Positions 8,504 to 16,250 of a stretch of 64,000 bases of DNA are shown here, in pieces. The DNA is taken from contig QBVW01000002.1 of the NCBI GenBank assembly GCA_003284215.1, positions 91,219-155,218 on the forward strand, given 5' to 3'. The DNA comes from SAR86 cluster bacterium AG-313-D11. GTDB taxonomy: Bacteria > Pseudomonadota > Gammaproteobacteria > Magnimaribacterales > D2472. A model generated the notes under the pieces. It did no database searches and was not told where the DNA came from. It saw only the letters and a list, made by a program, of their open reading frames with translations. Numbering within the stretch: position 1 is the stretch's first letter; each line of letters begins with the position of its first letter. The translations under genes were made by a program, and so were the position numbers.

Positions 8504-9271
8504 TTAAGCTGAGTCATACCTTGAATGCATGAATGGCACGTACGACATTGCATCAACCTCTTCCATGACCGATGCATTTGATGAAGAAGTGCCTTCCTCC
8601 CAAACTAAAGAAACCATTTCTTTTACCGGCAAATCCACAACTGGATCTACTGGAGATTCTCTAAGGATGATCTCTCCATCAAGTTTCGTGAGAACAGACT
8701 GAGTTCTGTGCATATTTATCTTTACCAGCAAAGGGTTTTGATCTACCGCTTTGTGTTGTTCGCATGATGGGAATACTTTGAAACAATAAACATCGTCAGT
8801 AAATGATGATGTCTCAAGCTCATCAGTTGTTTTGCCTTTGAGCTCTAAGTATGTAATTCCATGTCTTGTAACAGTTGCAACACAATCATCTCCATCTTTG
8901 GAAGCTGTAACATCAGCTATTTTTTTTGGCTCTCCATAAGTTTCTCTACCACCAACAACAACTCCCTCAGTTTCCATCGGCATTGTTATTTCATAAATAC
9001 CCTCTTTTCCTTGATACATACAATTCACACCAAAGGTAGCGGCACCAAACTCCATTCCACCATTTAAATCAACAAATACTCGAGATATAACAATTCTTAC
9101 CATAGGATCTGAATGAGGCTCTAATGGAGCAGGAATAAGTTTCTCAATAAGGCCAGGCTCAGTCTTATACCAGGCTTTGATTGCATGCATATTTGCATCA
9201 AAAAATTCTAAATTATTTTCTGCAGCTTCGATTAACTGCTCTTGCGTTTTAACAAATCTTAGTTGTGACAT
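8504..9271 (-). CDS. Acetoacetate decarboxylase-family protein
   Basis: A 255-residue protein of the acetoacetate decarboxylase superfamily. The segment GGRETYGEPKKIADV contains the tandem lysines (116, 117) where the Schiff-base lysine of the family sits, preceded by MPMETEGVVVGGRE with the conserved acidic residue. It may decarboxylate a beta-keto acid, or be one of the relatives that carry out other Schiff-base chemistry. It is the first gene of the minus-strand P450 operon and has a strong GAGGGAG ribosome site. It is divergent from the Rieske gene and shares a 208-base promoter region with it. Confidence 0.82.
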   Translation of the reverse strand: MSQLRFVKTQEQLIEAAENNLEFFDANMHAIKAWYKTEPGLIEKLIPAPLEPHSDPMVRIVISRVFVDLNGGMEFGAATFGVNCMYQGKEGIYEITMPMETEGVVVGGRETYGEPKKIADVTASKDGDDCVATVTRHGITYLELKGKTTDELETSSFTDDVYCFKVFPSCEQHKAVDQNPLLVKINMHRTQSVLTKLDGEIILRESPVDPVVDLPVKEMVSLVWEEGTSSSNASVMEEVDAMSYVPFMHSRYDSA

Positions 9272-9479
9272 TATTATTCTCTCCCTCGTTTAAGTTTATA
9301 ATACATTTTATGAAATACATTTAACAATATTATTACTCGTAATTAAATAGTGTTAATTTAAGAAAAAATATGTTGATTCAATTAATTAATAATGAAATCA
9401 TGATAATTGTTTATTTTAAAAAATAACACAAAACAAATATAATATTTAAAATAATAATAAATAGAACAAGGAATTAATA
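9272..9479. promoter_or_regulatory. Divergent promoter region with nested dyad
   Basis: This 208-base AT-rich gap separates the minus-strand decarboxylase/SDR/P450 operon from the plus-strand Rieske gene. It contains TTAACA (9321-9326) and TGTTAA (9351-9356) enclosing ATTAC-TC-GTAAT (9332-9343), nearly co-centred, which looks like an operator. No regulator gene is adjacent. I see no RNA gene or additional ORF here. Confidence 0.45.
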
Positions 9480-10481
9480 ATGCCTAAACAAGAATTTCCA
9501 TTTCCTATGCCCAATGGCTGGTTTTGCATTGTAAGAAGTCATGAGCTAGAGAATGGTGAGCTGAAATCAATCAAGTTTTGTGAAAAAGATGTCGCCGCAT
9601 TTAGAACTGTATCTGGAAAAGTTGCTGTCTTAGACGCTTATTGTGGTTATTCTGGAATTAATCTTGGAATTAGTGGCTGCGTTGAGGGAGAAAATCTTGT
9701 TTGCACGCAACATGGAATTAAATGGGATGTTAACGGATCATGTGCTGAAATTGACGAAAAAAGTAGTGTTCCAGACTCTGCAAAAGAAATAAAAATGTTT
9801 AATTATCCTGTGGTCGAAGTTAATGGATTTATCTGGGCTTGGCATCATTTGCATAAAGAAGATCCGGAATGGGAAGTCCCTGCTATCGAAGGATTTAATG
9901 GGGACGATGATAAATGGGGTAAGACATATTATTACGACTACAACATAAACACAGTTTTACAAGAAATAGCTGAAAATGATGTTGACCAAGCTCATTTTCC
10001 TAAGGTTCATGGATCACCAAGCCTTCCTGAGACTGAGGCGATTACAGAAGGAATATATAAAAAAACTATCGCTGAAACATTAATGGATCCAAATAATGAC
10101 AGTGTTTCTGAGGAACACAAAGTTGAGGATCATGGCATGTTTACTACTACTTTTACTAGAGAGTCATGGGGTCTTGGAACCGTTGGTTTAAAAATGATTA
10201 ACTTGCCGCCAAATGGAGGAGAGTTCATCATGGTAAATGCTTCAAGTCCTGTTGATAACTCCAATTCAATTTTAAGATGGTCGATGAGAGTTTCAAAAGA
10301 TATTGAAGATGAATTGGGAATGGCAATAATTGATGGCATTGCAAATGGGGTATTAGATGATATGCCTATTTGGGATCATAAGAGTTATGTTGCTGATCCA
10401 ATCCTGTGTGACGGAGATGGGCCAATCAACAAATTTCGTAAGTGGGTTAGTCAATTTTATTCAGATCCAATACAAAACTGA
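9480..10481 (+). CDS. Rieske non-heme iron oxygenase-like protein (KshA type) with an altered cluster ligand
   Basis: A 333-residue protein aligned with KshA-type oxygenase alpha subunits. The Rieske N-domain has Cys55-Gly-Tyr57 where CxH is expected, and Cys75-x-x-His78, so one of the two histidine ligands is replaced by Tyr (codon TAT). The catalytic domain keeps NDVDQAHFPKVHG, giving Asp169, His172 and His177 for the mononuclear iron. The family hydroxylates steroid or terpenoid rings using a separate reductase. The missing ligand makes cluster redox function doubtful, so this could be a modified oxygenase or a paralogue with another role. Ribosome site AAGGA precedes the ATG. Confidence 0.85.
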   Translation: MPKQEFPFPMPNGWFCIVRSHELENGELKSIKFCEKDVAAFRTVSGKVAVLDAYCGYSGINLGISGCVEGENLVCTQHGIKWDVNGSCAEIDEKSSVPDSAKEIKMFNYPVVEVNGFIWAWHHLHKEDPEWEVPAIEGFNGDDDKWGKTYYYDYNINTVLQEIAENDVDQAHFPKVHGSPSLPETEAITEGIYKKTIAETLMDPNNDSVSEEHKVEDHGMFTTTFTRESWGLGTVGLKMINLPPNGGEFIMVNASSPVDNSNSILRWSMRVSKDIEDELGMAIIDGIANGVLDDMPIWDHKSYVADPILCDGDGPINKFRKWVSQFYSDPIQN

Positions 10482-10484
10482 TTT

Positions 10485-11066
10485 TTGGCAAAAGTTCATT
10501 TTTTTTACTCAACCATGAATGCTGGTAAATCTACAGCATTACTTCAATCAAATTATAATTACAATGAAAGAGGAATGGATACTTTGGTTTTTTTACCAAA
10601 AGTTGATGCAGACCTGAATAACGGCAAAATTCACTCAAGAATTGGTTTGACTGCTAATGCCCATTCTGTTGATACAGATTTTGATTTCTTTAATTTTGTA
10701 TCTCAAGAAAAAATGAAAAGGTCTATTAGCTGCATTCTTATTGACGAGGTTCAATTTTTAAATAAAGAGCAAATAAGACAAGTCTGTAAAGTAAGTGATG
10801 AATTAAACATACCTGCCATGTGCTACGGAATTAGAACGGACTTCCAAGGCAAGCTTTTTGAAGGCAGCTCAGAATTGCTTGCGCTTGCAGATAATCTTAT
10901 TGAATTAAAAACTGTGTGTGACTGCGGAAGAAAAGCAATCATGGTTGTTCGCCTTGATGAAAATGGTAATGTGGTAAAAGATGGGGATCAAATAAAAATT
11001 GGTGGCAATGATTCATATAAAGTTTGTTGTCGTAAACACTTTAGAGAATTTACACAGCTAATCTAA
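10485..11066 (+). CDS. tdk: Thymidine kinase (type II)
   Basis: A 193-residue salvage enzyme phosphorylating thymidine with ATP. It has the P-loop MNAGKST (11-17), the LIDEVQF segment with catalytic Glu88, and zinc-binding Cys145, Cys147, a Cys pair at 181-182 and His185. The start is TTG at 10485, three bases after the Rieske stop. No ATG is available before the essential P-loop region, and the second residue onward (AKVHFFYSTMNAG) matches the family N-terminus. Tight spacing suggests translational coupling to the Rieske gene. Its 3' end abuts the convergent SnoaL-like gene exactly. Confidence 0.95.
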   Translation: MAKVHFFYSTMNAGKSTALLQSNYNYNERGMDTLVFLPKVDADLNNGKIHSRIGLTANAHSVDTDFDFFNFVSQEKMKRSISCILIDEVQFLNKEQIRQVCKVSDELNIPAMCYGIRTDFQGKLFEGSSELLALADNLIELKTVCDCGRKAIMVVRLDENGNVVKDGDQIKIGGNDSYKVCCRKHFREFTQLI

Positions 11067-11609
11067 CTATCTTTTTCCCCGTTTCAAAGTATTTAAATAT
11101 TTATATGATGGATCATTCCTATCTGAAGTACCTATATTTGCGCCCTCAATCATGGGGTGAATTAAGTTTACTTTTGAGGGGTCATTAACATAAGCCCAAT
11201 CAGCATCGACTGCTCTGCTAGAAAATTTCCAAACTCCATTCCTTTTTTCATATTCATCAAAATATCTGCCGCCAATTAGCACATCAAAATTTCCGGTATC
11301 TGCCAAGACCTGATGAAAAGCAAGAATATAGGTCTCCCCTTCAGCATTATCACCCATTAATTTAACGTTATGAGTGGTTACATTATGATGTAATATTCCC
11401 ATAGATTTTTGAATCTCAGGCAGCAAATCTATAAAGTCCATTGCCTTACCCTTAAAAAATGAACCATGGTCATCATGCGCATCTTCATGATAAAGCTCTC
11501 GCATCAATTCATGATCATGCCTATCTGCTGCCCTGCAATACATGTGCACTAGGTCTCTAATAGATTCCCTATCGATGATTTCTTGAATTTTGCTATCTAT
11601 ATCGCTCAT
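11067..11609 (-). CDS. SnoaL/NTF2-like domain protein
   Basis: A 180-residue protein of the SnoaL-like (NTF2 cone) fold. Evidence is the helical opening QEIIDRESIRDLVHMYCRAA followed by HEDAHDDHGSF and later a beta-sheet ending in NGVWKFSSRAVDADW, typical of the SnoaL_4 group. Members include polyketide cyclases, isomerases and the small subunits of ring-hydroxylating dioxygenases. Within this catabolic region a role as isomerase, hydratase or oxygenase partner is plausible but not shown. It is a single gene, divergent from the OYE-like gene and converging with tdk. Confidence 0.78.
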   Translation of the reverse strand: MSDIDSKIQEIIDRESIRDLVHMYCRAADRHDHELMRELYHEDAHDDHGSFFKGKAMDFIDLLPEIQKSMGILHHNVTTHNVKLMGDNAEGETYILAFHQVLADTGNFDVLIGGRYFDEYEKRNGVWKFSSRAVDADWAYVNDPSKVNLIHPMIEGANIGTSDRNDPSYKYLNTLKRGKR

Positions 11610-11675
11610 ACTAATTACCTAAATTAAAACTTTCATTTAATATAAATCAAATTTTTTAATATTAAAATTAACTAG

Positions 11676-13808
11676 ATGAACCAAAAAATTAAACATCCTC
11701 TTCTAGCCTCGCCCGGTTCCATTGGAGGTTTAGAATTGAAAAATAGAATGGTCCTTGCGGCAATGGGTTCAAATTTTGCCTCAGAAGACGGACATACTTC
11801 GAAACAACTTAATGCTTATTACGAAGAAAGAGCGCGTGGTGGAGTTGGTTTAATTATTTTAGAGACATCAGCCATAACGTGGCCAGCTGGGGCATCTATG
11901 CCCAACATGATAGGTTTTTCTAAAGATGAATTTATTCCTGATCTTCAATTGCTAACGCAAAGCATTCATCAACATGGGACGAAGATTGCAGCTCAGCTAA
12001 ATCATAGCGGGAAAATCGCTCAAGAAGATGTCATTGCTGGCAGACCTATTCCAGTTCCATCAATTCCAACATCTGAGCGCAGTGATATGTTTGGTCTGCT
12101 TACTCAAGATGAAATCATGAACTTTATCAAAGCTGGTGGTCCAGATGGAAAAGGTCCTCGGTATCATGAACTTTCAGTTGAGGAGATTCAAATAGAAATT
12201 CAACATTTTGTTGAAGCGGCAAAGCGAGCTAAAGCCTCAAATTTTGATGCAATTGAAATTCATGCAGGTCATGGTTATCTTATTTCAAGCTTTCTTTCTC
12301 CAGCTGTAAATAAAAGGACAGATGAATATGGTGGAACTCCAGAGAAAAGAGCGAAACTTCTTATTGAAATTATTTCTGAAATAAAAAAACAAATTAAGAA
12401 TTTGCCAGTACTCGTAAGATTAGACGCTAATGAGTATCGAATTGATAATGGAATAACGCCAAATGATTTTTTAATTACGGCTTCCCTAGCCCAAAAAGCA
12501 GGTGCAGATGCGATTGACGTTAGTGCGTATGGCAATACAAGTAAAGGCATTGCATTTACAGAAGCTCCCCTTGTTCATGAACCAGGCGGCTTCTTAAATT
12601 TTGTGAAGATGGCAAAGAAGGTGTTATCGATTCCGGTTATTGCTGTAGGAAGAATTGAGCTTGATGTTGCTGAAAAGGGTCTTAAGAATAATGAATTTGA
12701 TTTTTTAGCTATGGGAAGAAAATTATTAGCTGATCCTGGGCTGCCAAATAAAATTATTTCAGGGCAAGAGCATCTTATTCGACCCTGTATCTATTGTTAT
12801 GTATGTGTCAGTCAAATTTTTATTAATAAGCCCATGAAATGTGCTGTGAATGGACAACTAGGTAATGAGCACCTTAAGGAAAATATTATTCTCTCAACAG
12901 CTGAGCAAAAAAATATATTAGTTATTGGAGCTGGTCCTAGCGGCATGGAGTCGGCAAGGCTTTTAGCTATGCGAGGACATCATGTTGAGGTTTGGGAAAA
13001 AGATAAAGATATTGGTGGGACTGTTAGGGTTGCTGCTTTAGCTTATGAGCCAAATGGACGCTTAATAGATTATTTAAAAAATTCTTTAGATGAATTAGGT
13101 GTCAAAATAAAAATGCGTACTTTAGCAACACCTGAGTCAATTCAAGCCTTTAATCCTGATCATGTAGTCGTGGCAATTGGAGCTCACAGAGATGCCCCAT
13201 CAATCGATGGAAAAGATAGAAGAAATGTTTTTGATGGAGAGCAACTTAGAGGACTATTATTTGGATCAGACTCAAATGCAATAAAGAAGCTTTCATTCTT
13301 CCAGCAAATAATTTTAAAAATAGGAAGAGCCTCTCAATTGCTAAGGAACATCACTGCACTAAGATTTTTAAGTAAAATTTGGATGCCTATTTCAAAAAAT
13401 ATTGTTGTCATTGGTGGAGATCTCGTTGGATTGGAATTGGCGGAATTCTTAATCGAGCGAGGTAGAAATGTCAAAGTGCTGGAACCTACCGGATCACTGG
13501 GTCCCAATCTCAGTATCGTAAGACGCTCTAGAGTTGTCCATCTCCTTAAAGAGCATGGAGTAGATCTTTTAACCAATGTAGACATAAAGGAAATTAATAG
13601 TCAGGGTGTTATTGTGCAGCATGAAGATTCTGAAAAAGTATTTCCAGCTGATCAAATAATTATTGCCTTAGGAGCAAATGCAAATTTAAATCTTTCTGAA
13701 GAGCTCAATAAAATAAATATCTCGGTTTCGTCAATTGGTGACTGCACATCTGTAGGATATATTCATGGAGCTATCGCAGATGCAAGAAAAGCAGTGATAA
13801 ATTTATAA
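11676..13808 (+). CDS. Old yellow enzyme / 2,4-dienoyl-CoA reductase-like (FadH family) oxidoreductase
   Basis: A 710-residue multidomain flavoprotein. Residues 1-370 form an FMN TIM barrel (KNRMVLAAMGSNFA, AAQLNHSG, EIHAGHGYLISSFLSP). An iron-sulfur motif CxxCxxC with a fourth Cys 12 residues on follows, then FAD- and NAD(P)H-binding Rossmann folds with GAGPSGMESARLL and a second dinucleotide motif VIGGDLVGLELAEFL. Such enzymes reduce enoyl or dienoyl groups, and relatives act on steroids, bile acids, trimethylamine or aldehydes. The domain order is complete. Its place next to P450, Rieske and SnoaL genes suggests ring or side-chain reduction in the same route. Confidence 0.88.
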   Translation: MNQKIKHPLLASPGSIGGLELKNRMVLAAMGSNFASEDGHTSKQLNAYYEERARGGVGLIILETSAITWPAGASMPNMIGFSKDEFIPDLQLLTQSIHQHGTKIAAQLNHSGKIAQEDVIAGRPIPVPSIPTSERSDMFGLLTQDEIMNFIKAGGPDGKGPRYHELSVEEIQIEIQHFVEAAKRAKASNFDAIEIHAGHGYLISSFLSPAVNKRTDEYGGTPEKRAKLLIEIISEIKKQIKNLPVLVRLDANEYRIDNGITPNDFLITASLAQKAGADAIDVSAYGNTSKGIAFTEAPLVHEPGGFLNFVKMAKKVLSIPVIAVGRIELDVAEKGLKNNEFDFLAMGRKLLADPGLPNKIISGQEHLIRPCIYCYVCVSQIFINKPMKCAVNGQLGNEHLKENIILSTAEQKNILVIGAGPSGMESARLLAMRGHHVEVWEKDKDIGGTVRVAALAYEPNGRLIDYLKNSLDELGVKIKMRTLATPESIQAFNPDHVVVAIGAHRDAPSIDGKDRRNVFDGEQLRGLLFGSDSNAIKKLSFFQQIILKIGRASQLLRNITALRFLSKIWMPISKNIVVIGGDLVGLELAEFLIERGRNVKVLEPTGSLGPNLSIVRRSRVVHLLKEHGVDLLTNVDIKEINSQGVIVQHEDSEKVFPADQIIIALGANANLNLSEELNKINISVSSIGDCTSVGYIHGAIADARKAVINL

Positions 13809-14016
13809 CGTTTATTTTAATTTCAATTGAAAGAATTGTTCTACAGTTTGATCTGCAATTTTTTGAATTTTTTTGGCATAACTCAATATTTAGACCAAAT
13901 ATGCACTAACGAATGCTAATAATTTATTCTTATAAAAAAAAATTTACACGCGTGTTCAAGATAAATCTTTACTAATTATAAATTATATATATAATGTATT
14001 ATAATTAAAATCTATT
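13809..14016. promoter_or_regulatory. Intergenic region upstream of the alternative oxidase
   Basis: 208 bases, strongly AT-rich, with a perfect palindrome ACACGCGTGT (13946-13955) that stands out from its AT background, followed directly by AAGAT-AA-ATCTT (13958-13969). Multiple TATAAT-like boxes lie just before ATG 14017. No convincing ORF is visible. The dyads are candidate operators for the alternative oxidase gene. Confidence 0.4.
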
Positions 14017-14625
14017 ATGATAACTTTAATAAAAAATTCTACCTCTCAATTATCAGATGCTTTCGCATATTCAATGACAAAGTTTTTTAGATTTATAGCC
14101 GATAGCTTTTTTTTAAAAAGATACGGTCACAGAGCAGTTGTTTTAGAAACAGTTGCTGGGGTTCCCGGAATGGTGGCCGGGGTGTGGATGCATTTTAAAA
14201 GCTTAAGAAAAATGAAAGCCGGCTATGGTGAGCAAATTAGAGAAATGTTATCAGAGGCTGAGAATGAAAGAATGCACTTAATGTTTTTTATTGAGATTGC
14301 TAAACCAAATATTATGGAAAGATTCATTGTTCTCTCATCTCAACTATTATTTGGTATTTTTTATCTATTTATGTATACATTCTTTACTAGAACTGCACAC
14401 AGGATGATTGGTTATTTCGAAGACGAGGCGGTAAGTAGTTATACGGAGTATTTGAAGATGGTTGAATCGGGAGAAGTGGAAAATACACCTGCACCTCACA
14501 TAGCTATCAATTATTATAATTTAGGCGCTGATGCAAGATTATCAGATCTCATAAAATGTGTTAGAGCGGACGAGCAACATCATAGTGAAATTAATCACAA
14601 TTACGCAAATAAACTTCAAAGTTAA
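14017..14625 (+). CDS. aox: Alternative oxidase (ubiquinol oxidase, di-iron)
   Basis: A 202-residue cyanide-resistant quinol oxidase passing electrons from ubiquinol to oxygen without pumping protons. The di-iron ligands are visible: Glu44 in LETVAGVPGMV, Glu84 and His87 in NERMH, a Glu in YFEDEAVSSYT (about 135-137), and Glu186 and His189 in RADEQHHSEINH. A membrane-binding hydrophobic stretch lies at about 104-124. It is shorter than plant or protist forms because it has no targeting leader. It stands alone between catabolic genes and a DUF2721 gene. It would relieve over-reduction or nitric oxide and sulfide inhibition, an inference from family knowledge. Confidence 0.95.
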   Translation: MITLIKNSTSQLSDAFAYSMTKFFRFIADSFFLKRYGHRAVVLETVAGVPGMVAGVWMHFKSLRKMKAGYGEQIREMLSEAENERMHLMFFIEIAKPNIMERFIVLSSQLLFGIFYLFMYTFFTRTAHRMIGYFEDEAVSSYTEYLKMVESGEVENTPAPHIAINYYNLGADARLSDLIKCVRADEQHHSEINHNYANKLQS

Positions 14626-14696
14626 TTGTTGGATCTAGCGTGATCGAATAGTTGCCCTCTTCGGTACCGCGCAAGTAATAATTTAGGAACTAAGCT

Positions 14697-14722
14697 GGAT
14701 GTAAAAAAATATATCCCTTTTT
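14697..14722 (+). terminator. Weak terminator-like hairpin after aox
   Basis: GGATGT (14697-14702) and ATATCC (14711-14716) can form a six-pair stem with one G-T pair, followed by CTTTTT. It is 71 bases after the aox stop and just before the convergent DUF2721 stop. Confidence 0.35.
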
Positions 14723-14729
14723 GATAGTT

Positions 14730-15206
14730 CTATTTTCTTTGGCCATCAAGGTATTTAGAAATAATTGATTCAGTTGCGAGTATTTTTTTTCTAGATGTTT
14801 TAGTAGCAAATAAAATTTCAAATATTAAAAAAATTAATGAGAGTATTAAGCACAACATGCAAAGAATAAATGCAAAGGAAATAAAGCTATCTAATAAAAT
14901 TTGATATATTCCTCCAACAAACATCGATCCAATAACAATGCAAACTATTAATCCGCTAAATGTACAAAAGAAAATTGCTATGTTTATAAATGTAGTTCTA
15001 AAAATTAATCTTTTACGATTCAATAAAATGATTTTTCGATCATCAGCATTGACAAGAGCAACGTAGCTTTCAAGATATCTTAGCCTATCAATAATCCTAC
15101 CAAGCCTTCCTGTCATAACATTTAACAGTGCTCCGATACCAGCCAATAAAAAGACTGGAGTTACTGCAGTCTGCATTATTTCTGATATAGATTGGTATTC
15201 TTGCAT
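14730..15206 (-). CDS. DUF2721 family membrane protein
   Basis: A 158-residue protein of the DUF2721 family, of unknown function. It opens with ISEIMQTAVTPVFLLAGIGA, then NVMTGRLGRIIDRLRYLE, the family signature, followed by two strongly hydrophobic segments (about 78-105 and 110-140). I place the start at ATG 15206. A longer frame to 15296 exists, but its extra codons read through the 3' half of the tRNA-Ala gene and are not protein-like. It lies 45 bases downstream of tRNA-Ala on the same strand and may be cut from the same transcript. Confidence 0.8.
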   Translation of the reverse strand: MQEYQSISEIMQTAVTPVFLLAGIGALLNVMTGRLGRIIDRLRYLESYVALVNADDRKIILLNRKRLIFRTTFINIAIFFCTFSGLIVCIVIGSMFVGGIYQILLDSFISFAFILCMLCLILSLIFLIFEILFATKTSRKKILATESIISKYLDGQRK

Positions 15207-15251
15207 TGCCTTTAAATTGAAATTGTAGCAAATTTTGAGATTACTATTTAT

Positions 15252-15327
15252 TGGTGGAGCTAGGCGGGATCGAACCGCCGACCTCTTGCGTGCCACGCAA
15301 GCGCTCTCCCAGCTGAGCTATAGCCCC
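15252..15327 (-). tRNA. tRNA-Ala (anticodon GGC)
   Basis: A 76-base cloverleaf read on the minus strand. The acceptor GGGGCTA pairs with TAGCTCC, the anticodon loop contains GGC between TTGCG/CGCAA-type arms, the T-loop is TTCGATC and a CCA end is encoded. The sequence closely follows the E. coli tRNA-Ala(GGC) pattern. Confidence 0.97.
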
Positions 15328-15338
15328 AAATGATGAGA

Positions 15339-15368
15339 ATTATATATCACTAATATATGCAGAGTGAA
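15339..15368 (-). promoter_or_regulatory. Promoter of tRNA-Ala
   Basis: On the minus strand TTCACT (15368-15363), an 18-base spacer and a consensus TATAAT (15344-15339), 11 bases before the tRNA 5' end. Consensus -10 with a moderate -35. Confidence 0.65.
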
Positions 15369-15388
15369 TTATTTGATATATTGAATAA

Positions 15389-16234
15389 ATGGAATTCAAG
15401 CTACCAACATCTTCCTCGAACCTAGGGGTAGAAATACAAAATATAAACATTGCAAAGAGCCTCTCTGATAAAAAGATAATTGGTATTAGGGAACATTGGG
15501 TAAATTATGGAGTTGCAATTTTTCCAAATCAAAAATTGAATCTTGAAGAGTATGAGAACTTCAGCCAGCAATTTGGACCTTTTGGAGAAGAGCCTTTCTT
15601 GATTCCAATGCAAGAGCACCCTCATATAGTAAAACTGCACAGAAAACCTGATGAGGAAGCGACTCATTTTGGAGGTGCCTGGCATTCAGATTGGTCTTTT
15701 CAAAGCTCTCCCCCTTCAGCAACCATGCTCTATTCTGAAATTATTCCACCAACAGGAGGTGATACTCTTTTTGCGAATACTGCTGATGCTTATGATGACT
15801 TATCTTCAGATCTAAAACAAAGAGTTAAAAACTTACGCTGTCTCCATAGTGCAAAACTCCCTTATGCCAAAGATGGCGTCTACGCAACTGAAGGTAAAGC
15901 AAGAACTATGAAGATTCATACTTCAGACGAAGCAAATAAAACAATGTCTCACCCCCTTGTCAGAACTCACAGAGAAACAGGGCGACAGACTCTTTTTATA
16001 AATCCTGTATATACAATTCAAATAGAGGGATTTACCAAAGAAGAATCTGATGCTTTATTATTTGAGTTATATATTCACATGGCACAAGAAAAGTATGTTT
16101 ATCGACATAAGTGGCAACCAGATATGCTGATCATGTGGGATAACCGCTCTGTTATGCATATGGCTGAGGGGGGATATGATGGCTATGAAAGACTTCTTCA
16201 TAGAATTACTATTGCTGGAGATACAACAGAGTAA
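15389..16234 (+). CDS. TauD/TfdA-family 2-oxoglutarate/Fe(II) dioxygenase
   Basis: A 281-residue dioxygenase. The iron ligands are His99-x-Asp101 in GAWHSDWSF and the distal His257 in WDNRSVMHMAEGG. Arginines at 268 and 272 (YERLLHRI) fall where 2-oxoglutarate is bound. The length matches TauD, TfdA and related sulfonate, aryloxyacid and betaine-type oxygenases. The region that selects substrate does not identify the compound. The gene starts 61 bases from the divergent tRNA-Ala and precedes the thiolase-like gene by 16 bases, forming a two-gene unit. A TATATT box ends six bases before the ATG, and there is no Shine-Dalgarno. Confidence 0.9.
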   Translation: MEFKLPTSSSNLGVEIQNINIAKSLSDKKIIGIREHWVNYGVAIFPNQKLNLEEYENFSQQFGPFGEEPFLIPMQEHPHIVKLHRKPDEEATHFGGAWHSDWSFQSSPPSATMLYSEIIPPTGGDTLFANTADAYDDLSSDLKQRVKNLRCLHSAKLPYAKDGVYATEGKARTMKIHTSDEANKTMSHPLVRTHRETGRQTLFINPVYTIQIEGFTKEESDALLFELYIHMAQEKYVYRHKWQPDMLIMWDNRSVMHMAEGGYDGYERLLHRITIAGDTTE

Positions 16235-16250
16235 TCTGAGTTAAAATTTC

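Noticed and set aside
11676..13808. CxxCxxC iron-sulfur motif as an anomaly (one residue shorter than E. coli FadH)
   Set aside because: Many OYE-type relatives have this spacing, so it is subfamily variation.
13810..13880. Possible 22-residue TTG-initiated minus-strand ORF rich in Lys and Gln downstream of the OYE-like gene
   Set aside because: Too short, no ribosome site, stop immediately upstream, and no recognisable motif.
15207..15296. Longer start for the DUF2721 gene giving an extra 30 N-terminal residues
   Set aside because: The extra codons translate the 3' half of tRNA-Ala, and the family begins at the downstream Met.
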